Source of the DNA: an uncultured Bacteroidales bacterium
Lineage (GTDB): Bacteria > Bacteroidota > Bacteroidia > Bacteroidales > F082
Length of the DNA stretch: 64,000 bases
Reading direction: 5' to 3'
Assembly: GCA_947302205.1 (NCBI GenBank)
Contig: CAMYVD010000007.1
Span: 1-64,000, forward strand
In this document: one piece after another, positions 56,967 to 64,000 of the stretch
How the letters are laid out: each line of letters begins with the position of its first letter
Numbering within the stretch: the stretch's first letter is position 1
The notes under the pieces: generated by a model
What the model saw: only the letters and a program-made list of their open reading frames with translations
Database searches by the model: none
Told to the model about the DNA's origin: nothing
Translations under genes and position numbers: made by a program

Positions 56967-58136
56967 TTATTTCGTTAGTGGTAAGGCAATGCTGTCAGCT
57001 TGAAGGAGTTGGGCTTGCTTCAGGGCGTCGAAGTCGCGTTGACGGCTTGCGGCGATGGCTTGTTTTTGGTTTTGGATCGCATCCACCGCCACACGGTTCA
57101 AGCTGTCAATCGACCAAAAATGTTCCAGTTGCTGGCGATAGCGGAGACTATCCTCTTTCCAGGCGGCTGGCACAGCGATGGGCTCATCCAATGATGTGAG
57201 TTTGTATTTCTCGCACTGTGAAGCCGTTTCGGCGTTCACCTTGTCCAGTTCATGATGGAACTCCACCGAGAGGCGAGCCGCTTTCTCGGCCTTCGACTTT
57301 TCGACAATCTTCGGGATATAGACATAAGCGAGGATGCCTAAGGTGACCAAAACAACGGCCAACAACACCAACTTCATATAGGAATGGCTTTTGGTGATCT
57401 CCGATTTCACGGCGAGGATATTGTCGAAACGCTGCTCGCGCGAGAACTGGGTGCAATGGGTAGCCACGCTCGAGAATTGGTCGAGCATGTTCCTGGCGAT
57501 GATGAATTCGATGATCTTACCCAATGAATACACATCCGAGCGGGGGTCTGCTTCTTCGCCTTTGAACAATTCGGGAGCGATGAACTCATTTTCCTTGATC
57601 AGCAGTTCGTGGTCGGTCTTGTAGTTCGTCTCAGGCAAGCCGATATCAATGATCTTGACCCTGTAGCTGTCAGCGGTGATCATCACGTTTTCGGGCTTGA
57701 GATCACAATGGATGATGCCATTGCGGTGCATGTAGTTCAAGCCGTCGCAGAGGTCTATGATCACGTTTTTCACCTGTTTCTCGTTGAGGGTTCCCACACG
57801 AACATGTTCGGCCAGTGATTTGCCGTCAATGTATTCAAGGATAATGCTTTCCCCAAGGCCTTGAATGGATTCAAAGCCCAACGTGCGACGGACAAAGCGG
57901 TTGTCGAGCTGGCTGGTGAACTCGTATTCCTTCTTCAAGTTCTTGCGGCTTTGTTCATCTTGTGTAAACTCAGGTTTCAAGGTCTTGATGATCACCTTTT
58001 TGCCTTGATAGACAGCGGTAAAAAGCCTGCTATGACCGTGTGCCGAGGCATAGAAAGGCTTGATGTCGTCAAAGTCTTTCGAAACCACCGTTGTTTCGCT
58101 GACGGGTTCGAAATTGGAAAATATATTGTCTGCCAT
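56967..58136 (-). CDS. Serine/threonine protein kinase (eukaryotic-like) with C-terminal TM
   Basis: GIIHCDLKPENVMI catalytic loop, IDIGLPE, TM LVLLAVVLVTLGILAYVYI. Confidence 0.9.
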   Translation of the reverse strand: MADNIFSNFEPVSETTVVSKDFDDIKPFYASAHGHSRLFTAVYQGKKVIIKTLKPEFTQDEQSRKNLKKEYEFTSQLDNRFVRRTLGFESIQGLGESIILEYIDGKSLAEHVRVGTLNEKQVKNVIIDLCDGLNYMHRNGIIHCDLKPENVMITADSYRVKIIDIGLPETNYKTDHELLIKENEFIAPELFKGEEADPRSDVYSLGKIIEFIIARNMLDQFSSVATHCTQFSREQRFDNILAVKSEITKSHSYMKLVLLAVVLVTLGILAYVYIPKIVEKSKAEKAARLSVEFHHELDKVNAETASQCEKYKLTSLDEPIAVPAAWKEDSLRYRQQLEHFWSIDSLNRVAVDAIQNQKQAIAASRQRDFDALKQAQLLQADSIALPLTK

Positions 58137-58200
58137 TTTTCACTAAAGATTTGGAAGCAAAAGTACGGCTTTTTTCGCAAATATCTATTATTTTTATTAT

Positions 58201-58226
58201 AAAATAAAAAAACCACCCTAACGAGC
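58201..58226 (-). terminator. Terminator of the T9SS cargo gene
   Basis: Minus-strand ACCGCTC-GTTA-GGGTGGT followed by TTTTTTTATTTT. Confidence 0.6.
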
Positions 58227-58256
58227 GGTCTTTCTTGTCCAAACGAAGCGATTGGC

Positions 58257-59621
58257 TTATTCTTTCACGAATTTTACCGTCACACCCTCGGCTTTGACGG
58301 CATAGACGCCGGGAACCAGGTCGCTCACATCGATTTTGCCTTCATAACGCTGCTGTTTCACTAGGCGACCTGTCAGGTCGAAAATGCTGACCGTTTCATC
58401 CTTTGCAACCTCCAAATAAAGGACGTTCGTCGCCGGATTGGGCCAAAGAGCTACACTTCCAGCAGTTTGTTCGGCAACGCCTATGGTAGGATCGGTCACA
58501 TAATAATTGGTGGTCAATGCCATGAATTTACCGAAAGCGATCACACTGCCTTGGGCAAACGGCGAAGCGTCTCCATTGTAAATGACGGTTGTCTCGTCAG
58601 TAAAACAATACCCCTCTTCAGGTGAGAGTGTAAGCACCATGAAATACGCCTTGTTTTCGTCGTTGAAAATATCCTCTTCGGCCAGCGCTCCATTGGAAAC
58701 GCCATTCGTCCAAAACCAATCCACGGCATCAATGGAATAATGGGCATCCAAAGCCACTTCCAAATCGAAATCAGGATGCTCACCCCAAACAGGAGCCGAG
58801 AAACCCTCCACATGGATTTCATCAATGATTTCAGGCTCAGGAGGCGTAGTTTCCGACACCATGAACAAGCCAGCAAGCTGGGTTCCTGTACCGATCTCAC
58901 CAATTAAGGTAGCGGCACCGGTTTCCGTATTCACCTGATAAAAACCATGGTCGGAGACGGTAGCGAACTGAGCCCAGAAAAGCTCTCCGGTTTCAAGGTC
59001 GAAGGCCATGCTTTGCGTGTACCACACCTCTTTGCCTGTAGGTCCAACCACGGTGGTACTGGCATCGGTAAGGTTTATTTCATGCAGGTTACCGCCCTCG
59101 TAAGCAACGCCGTAAGCCTGTCCCTGAGCATTGATAGCTAAAGTCCATATTTTCACACTAAACATTCCAACAACTTCCACTTGTGATGGAGCGGTGATAC
59201 TGGAGCGTTTTAGATAACAATTATATTGACTGTCTTGACATAGATAATACATCATTCCATCTACAGGATTATATGCCATATCGATATACAAATTATATTG
59301 CTCCAATTGCGGCACAACGGTCTCATAAGCGCCAATGGTCTGTGTCTCTTCATCGAGAGGCGCCTTGCACAGGCTTCTTGTTTGAGTGACAAACCACACA
59401 TATCCATCCAAGTAGGTGGCAGCCCAAATGGTAGGCAACGACGCGGACGCCTCTTGGACAGTATTGGGATCTTGGGTATTGAAACTAATGAAATGATTTT
59501 GCCAACTTGCCCCATTTGAGGTATACAAAGCATAGCCATACCAAGTGGCCTCAGAAGCATTGACAACACCGAAAACGGCCATCAACAGTGCCGCCATTAA
59601 TAAGCGTAGCTTTTTCTTCAT
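58257..59621 (-). CDS. Secreted protein with T9SS type A sorting domain
   Basis: Signal MKKKLRLLMAALLMAVFGVVNA; C-term VALWPNPATNVLYLEV...SIFDLTGRLVKQQRY...DVSDLVPGVYAVK; start set at 59621. Confidence 0.88.
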   Translation of the reverse strand: MKKKLRLLMAALLMAVFGVVNASEATWYGYALYTSNGASWQNHFISFNTQDPNTVQEASASLPTIWAATYLDGYVWFVTQTRSLCKAPLDEETQTIGAYETVVPQLEQYNLYIDMAYNPVDGMMYYLCQDSQYNCYLKRSSITAPSQVEVVGMFSVKIWTLAINAQGQAYGVAYEGGNLHEINLTDASTTVVGPTGKEVWYTQSMAFDLETGELFWAQFATVSDHGFYQVNTETGAATLIGEIGTGTQLAGLFMVSETTPPEPEIIDEIHVEGFSAPVWGEHPDFDLEVALDAHYSIDAVDWFWTNGVSNGALAEEDIFNDENKAYFMVLTLSPEEGYCFTDETTVIYNGDASPFAQGSVIAFGKFMALTTNYYVTDPTIGVAEQTAGSVALWPNPATNVLYLEVAKDETVSIFDLTGRLVKQQRYEGKIDVSDLVPGVYAVKAEGVTVKFVKE

Positions 59622-59734
59622 AGTATAGATGTTTAGCATTGCAATAATAAGCATTTTATTTGAATAGAAAGAATATTTTGTGACATTTTGTCAGATTTTC
59701 GTATATTTGCCGCCTCAATTAAAATTAAATAAGA

Positions 59735-62200
59735 ATGAAAATCTCCTATAACTGGTTGAAACAATATGTCAACTGCGATTACACAGCTGAAAAAGTTAGC
59801 GAGTTGCTGACCTCAACAGGCCTCGAAGTGGAGGATCTCACCCCTTTCGAATCGGTGAAAGGCGCCCTGAAGGGCGTGGTCGTGGGCAAGGTACTCACTT
59901 GCGTTGACCATCCCAACTCTGATCACCTGCACATCACCACCGTTGACTGCGGCGGCGAAGAGCCTCTGCACATCGTGTGCGGCGCCCCCAACGTAGCAGC
60001 AGGACAAAAGGTATTGGTGGCCACCATCGGCACCGACCTTTGGATCCACGATGAGCAAATCACCATTAAGAAGGGTAAGATCCGCGGCGAAGTGAGCGAA
60101 GGCATGATTTGCGCTGAGGACGAGTTGCAGTTAGGTGAATCACACGACGGCATCATGGTGCTGCCAGAGGATTATGAAGTGGGTAAACCAGCCTCCTTCT
60201 ATTTCCCAGTAGAAGAGGACTATACCATCGAAATCGGCCTCACCGCCAACCGCAGCGATGCCACCTCACACATCGGCTCCGCACGTGACCTCGTGGCCGC
60301 CCTTAACCAACGCGAGAACACTACCAAATACCACCTCATCACCCCTTCGGTGGATGATTTCAAGGTGGAAAATCACAATAACGATATCGAAGTGGTGGTG
60401 GAAGACACCGCCGCCTGCCCACGTTACTCCGGACTGAGTATCAGCGGCGTGAAGGTAGGTCCCTCCCCCGAGTGGCTCAAGAACCGTCTGGCCGCCGTCG
60501 GCATCCGTAGCATCAACAACATCGTTGACATTTCCAACTACGTTTTGATGGAAATGGGCCAACCCATGCACATTTTCGACGCCGATAAAATCACGGGCAA
60601 AAAGGTCATCGTGAAATGCCTTCCCGAAGGTACTCCTTTCGTCACTCTCGACGGTGTGGAACGCAAGCTCAACGGCCGCAACCTGATGATCTGCAACACC
60701 GAAGAGCCGATGTGCATCGCTGGCGTGTTCGGTGGCCTCAAGTCAGGCGTCACCGAAGAGACTACCAATATCTTCCTTGAAAGCGCCTACTTCAACCCCA
60801 CCAGCATCCGTAAGACCTCCAAGTTCCACGGATTGCAGACGGATGCCTCGTTCCGCTACGAGCGTGGCGCCGACCCGAACATTACCCTGTACGCCTTGAA
60901 GCGCGCCGCCATGCTGGTGAAAGAACTGGCCGGTGGCACCGTCTCCTCCGAGATCAAGGATGTCAGGAACGGTGATTTCAAACCCGCACAGGTCGATCTG
61001 AAATTCGACTACCTCAACAAGTTGGCCGGTCAGGAGATCGACAAGATCCAAGCCGTCAACATCCTGAAGAGCCTCGAATGCAAGGTGGTGGAACAAAATG
61101 ACGAACACGTGGTGGTTGACGTCCCGACCTGCAAGGTCGATGTCACCCGCCCTGCCGACATCGTGGAGGAAATCCTCCGCATCTACGGCTACGACAACAT
61201 CGCCATCCCGAGCCGCATCCACGCTTCCATCAGCCGCGCCGTGAAGCCCGATTCCGATAAATTGCAGCAGAAAATCAGCGACATGCTCGTGTCAAACGGT
61301 TTCTACGAGATCATGAACAACTCGCTCACCAAGTCGGCCTACAGTGAAGCTTTCGAAGCCTTCCCCGCCGAACGCAACGTGAAGATCATGAACCCGCTCA
61401 GCAGCGACCTCAACGTGATGCGCCAAACCCTGCTTTGGGGCGGCCTCGAGAGCATTGCCTTCAACCAGAACCGTAAAGTCGCCGACATGAAGTTCTTCGA
61501 GTTCGGCAATGTCTATTTCTACAACGACAAGCAGCAAGACAGCCAGAATCCATTGGCACCCTATTCGGAATACTGCCACCTGGACCTCTTCCTTACCGGC
61601 AACCGCCAGGAAGAGCTCTGGAACCACCAACCCAAACCCCTTGACTTCTTCGACCTGAAGCAATACGCAATGGGCATCCTGCGCCTGTTGCGCGTCGATC
61701 CGAATCAGTTGGAGGTGAAAGAAGGCACGCTGAAACACTACGAATTTTCACTCGAGTGCTACCTCGACAACACTCTTGTGGCCACCTTTGGCAAACTCGA
61801 CAAGAAGACCTTGAAACTGTTCGACATCAAGAAAGACGTCTATCATGCCACTTTGTGCTGGAATACGCTCATAAGCCATTACGGCAAGGCTCCCGAAGTC
61901 CACTTCGAGCCACTGTCGAAGTTCCCATCCGTCCGCCGCGACCTGGCCATGATCTTTGACAAGAACGTCACCTTCGAACAGGTGAAGAAAGTCGCCATGG
62001 CTGCCGAAAACAAGCTCCTGCAGGAGATGAGCCTCTTCGACGTGTACGAAGGCGAAAAGATCCCGGAGGGCAAGAAACAATACGCCATGAGCTTCATCCT
62101 GATGTCAACCACAGCCACCTTGACCGACAAGGCCATCGAGAAGGCTATGGCAAGGATTCAACAGGCCATGGAGAAGGAACTTAATGGAGTGTTGAGATAA
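59735..62200 (+). CDS. pheT: Phenylalanine--tRNA ligase subunit beta
   Basis: MKISYNWLKQYVNCDYTAEKVSELLTSTGLEVE, tRNA-binding domain, B5 and FDX-ACB domains. Confidence 0.97.
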   Translation: MKISYNWLKQYVNCDYTAEKVSELLTSTGLEVEDLTPFESVKGALKGVVVGKVLTCVDHPNSDHLHITTVDCGGEEPLHIVCGAPNVAAGQKVLVATIGTDLWIHDEQITIKKGKIRGEVSEGMICAEDELQLGESHDGIMVLPEDYEVGKPASFYFPVEEDYTIEIGLTANRSDATSHIGSARDLVAALNQRENTTKYHLITPSVDDFKVENHNNDIEVVVEDTAACPRYSGLSISGVKVGPSPEWLKNRLAAVGIRSINNIVDISNYVLMEMGQPMHIFDADKITGKKVIVKCLPEGTPFVTLDGVERKLNGRNLMICNTEEPMCIAGVFGGLKSGVTEETTNIFLESAYFNPTSIRKTSKFHGLQTDASFRYERGADPNITLYALKRAAMLVKELAGGTVSSEIKDVRNGDFKPAQVDLKFDYLNKLAGQEIDKIQAVNILKSLECKVVEQNDEHVVVDVPTCKVDVTRPADIVEEILRIYGYDNIAIPSRIHASISRAVKPDSDKLQQKISDMLVSNGFYEIMNNSLTKSAYSEAFEAFPAERNVKIMNPLSSDLNVMRQTLLWGGLESIAFNQNRKVADMKFFEFGNVYFYNDKQQDSQNPLAPYSEYCHLDLFLTGNRQEELWNHQPKPLDFFDLKQYAMGILRLLRVDPNQLEVKEGTLKHYEFSLECYLDNTLVATFGKLDKKTLKLFDIKKDVYHATLCWNTLISHYGKAPEVHFEPLSKFPSVRRDLAMIFDKNVTFEQVKKVAMAAENKLLQEMSLFDVYEGEKIPEGKKQYAMSFILMSTTATLTDKAIEKAMARIQQAMEKELNGVLR

Positions 62201-62201
62201 G

Positions 62202-63404
62202 ATGGACGTACAAAGCATAAAGAGGACCTTCGGCATCATTGGAAACGACCCGCAGTTGCTGCATGCCATTGAGATCGCGGCACAGGTGGCCAACACCGAC
62301 CTCACTGTGCTCATCACTGGCGAAAGCGGCACGGGTAAAGACGTGTTTCCGAAGATCATCCATCAGAACAGCGCACGCAAGCACGGCCAGTATTTTGCCG
62401 TCAACTGTGGCGCCATTCCTGAAGGCACCATCGACTCGGAACTGTTCGGTCACGAGAAAGGCTCGTTTACCGGCGCCATCGCCGAACGCAAAGGCTACTT
62501 CGAGATTGCCAACGAAGGCACGCTGTTTCTCGACGAAGTCGGTGAGTTGCCCTTGTCTACCCAGGCTCGCTTGCTGCGTGTGCTCGAAAATGGCGAATAC
62601 ATCCGGGTGGGTGGTTCCAAGGTGATGAAGACCAACGTCCGTGTCGTGGCCGCCACCAATGTTGACCTGCCCTTGGCCATCCAAAAAGGCAAGTTCCGCG
62701 AGGATCTCTATTACCGACTCAACACCATCCCGATCCACATCCCGGCACTGCGTGAGCGCAAAGGCGACATCTACCTGCTGTTCCGCAAATTTGCCTCCGA
62801 CTTCGCCGAGAAGAGTCACATGCCCGTCATCACGCTGACTCCCGAAGCGGTCAAAATGCTTGAGGAATACCGCTGGGACGGCAACGTGCGCCAATTGAAG
62901 AACGTGGCTGAGCAGATTTCCATCATTGAGCAGCAGCGTGTCATCAATGAATTTACGTTGGAACGCTATCTGCCCAACAAGATCACAACGGCACTGCCCG
63001 TGCTCTTCCAAAAAGAGGACAATGCGGAAGGTGTGTCTGAACGTGACTTATTATATAAGGTGTTGTTCGAGATGAAACACGACATCGCCGAACTGCGCAA
63101 CACCGTCAACGAACTCACCAACCGGTCCAACAACAACAACAATATCAGCACAAGCTATATCGAGCCCGTCGCCATCGAACCTGACTATGCGGAGATCATG
63201 CCTAACGAGGAAGTGATCCACGAGGTTCACGAAATCAAGGAGGACCATCAACCTGCATCGCTCTCCTTGGAGCAGAACGAGATCGAGATGATCAAGAGGG
63301 CGTTGGAAAAATACAACGGCAAGCGCAAGGACGCTGCCAAGGAGTTGGGCATTAGCGAGCGCACCCTCTATCGTAAAATCAACGAATTCGGCATCACGGC
63401 ATGA
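62202..63404 (+). CDS. Sigma-54-interacting transcriptional regulator (no receiver domain)
   Basis: GESGTGKDVFPKIIH, GHEKGSFTGAIAERKGYFE, Fis HTH KRKDAAKELGISERTLYRKINEFGI. Confidence 0.95.
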   Translation: MDVQSIKRTFGIIGNDPQLLHAIEIAAQVANTDLTVLITGESGTGKDVFPKIIHQNSARKHGQYFAVNCGAIPEGTIDSELFGHEKGSFTGAIAERKGYFEIANEGTLFLDEVGELPLSTQARLLRVLENGEYIRVGGSKVMKTNVRVVAATNVDLPLAIQKGKFREDLYYRLNTIPIHIPALRERKGDIYLLFRKFASDFAEKSHMPVITLTPEAVKMLEEYRWDGNVRQLKNVAEQISIIEQQRVINEFTLERYLPNKITTALPVLFQKEDNAEGVSERDLLYKVLFEMKHDIAELRNTVNELTNRSNNNNNISTSYIEPVAIEPDYAEIMPNEEVIHEVHEIKEDHQPASLSLEQNEIEMIKRALEKYNGKRKDAAKELGISERTLYRKINEFGITA

Positions 63405-63907
63405 GAAAACGCTGCATCCATATCGTCTGTCTGCTGTTGGCGGTGCTTTGCACCGGCTGCGGCATCTATTCCTTCTCCGGAGCCTCCATCCCAGCTGAAG
63501 CAAAGACGGTTTCGGTGCAGTATTTCCCCAACCAAGCCCAGCTGATCAACCCCATGCTGAGCGACAACTTCACTACGGCATTGCGTGACGCCGTCATGAA
63601 CCAAACCTCTCTCGATATGGTGGAAGCAGGAGGCGACTTGTCTTTCGAGGGCGAAATTGTCGACTATAGGACTACTCCGGTAGCTATCACAGCAGGACAA
63701 ACAGCCGCTTTGAACAGACTCACCATCACCGTCAACGTAAGGTTTGTCAATATGTTCGACGAGTCAAAGAACTTCGAGAGCAGATTTTCCAATTACGTGG
63801 ACTACCCGAGTGACCAAGATCTCAACTCCGTTCAGGAATCACTCACAGCCTCAATCATTGAAGCTTTAGTGGAAGACGTGTTTAACAAAGCGTTAGTTAA
63901 TTGGTAA
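63401..63907 (+). CDS. LptE-family LPS assembly lipoprotein
   Basis: LLAVLCTGCGIYSFSGASIPAEAKTVSVQYFPNQA; ATGA overlap with the sigma-54 regulator. Confidence 0.85.
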   Translation: MRKRCIHIVCLLLAVLCTGCGIYSFSGASIPAEAKTVSVQYFPNQAQLINPMLSDNFTTALRDAVMNQTSLDMVEAGGDLSFEGEIVDYRTTPVAITAGQTAALNRLTITVNVRFVNMFDESKNFESRFSNYVDYPSDQDLNSVQESLTASIIEALVEDVFNKALVNW

Positions 63908-63910
63908 GCC

Positions 63911-64000
63911 ATGGAACAAGGAGTGTTGCTAACCTATCTCAACCAACCCGAGACCTTGAAGGGCGACAACGTGCAATGGGTCGAGTCACTCATTGACCGC
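63911..64000 (+). CDS. Hypothetical protein, N-terminal fragment (truncated by window end)
   Basis: Translated by eye: MEQGVLLTYLNQPETLKGDNVQWVESLIDR... Confidence 0.6.
   Translation, partial: MEQGVLLTYLNQPETLKGDNVQWVESLIDR

Overview
The window is a Bacteroidota (Bacteroidales-type) chromosome segment. Support comes from TAnnTTTG-type promoters, GldH, a SprE/PorW-like protein, a T9SS C-terminal sorting domain, S46 peptidase and GSCFA proteins. Most of it is densely packed core genome: FtsX-type permeases, a sigma-54 two-component pair, sialidase, RND efflux operon, gltX, an AGCS symporter, ricT-gldH-PBP1A-obg, phoH, purC, trxB, menA, a DEAD-box helicase, pgi, rpmF, fabD, bactofilin, an ePK-like kinase, pheT and an lptE-like gene. 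The clearest accessory region is an AT-rich segment of about 5.7 kb (roughly 35.66-41.3 kb) at the 3' end of a tRNA-Pro(GGG). It encodes a large serine recombinase whose ORF runs antisense through the whole tRNA, a truncated catalytic-domain paralog, a 47-aa upstream ORF, a NUMOD3-like basic peptide, a second small serine recombinase with repeated TTGATACA motifs, a secreted cargo protein and a Rep_trans/MobT-like initiator. It looks like an atypical small integrative element. Other highlights are: (i) a fusion of a tip-less GreA/GreB-like domain with a Nudix-like domain that has lost its catalytic glutamates; (ii) a candidate sRNA of about 100 nt upstream of pgi with its own promoter and terminator; (iii) a nested intergenic hairpin of about 76 nt between hisK-like and rpmF; (iv) 7-8-mer microsatellites at gene junctions that reach into the phoH 3' end and the gldH start. 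All calls were made by eye; no database searches were run.
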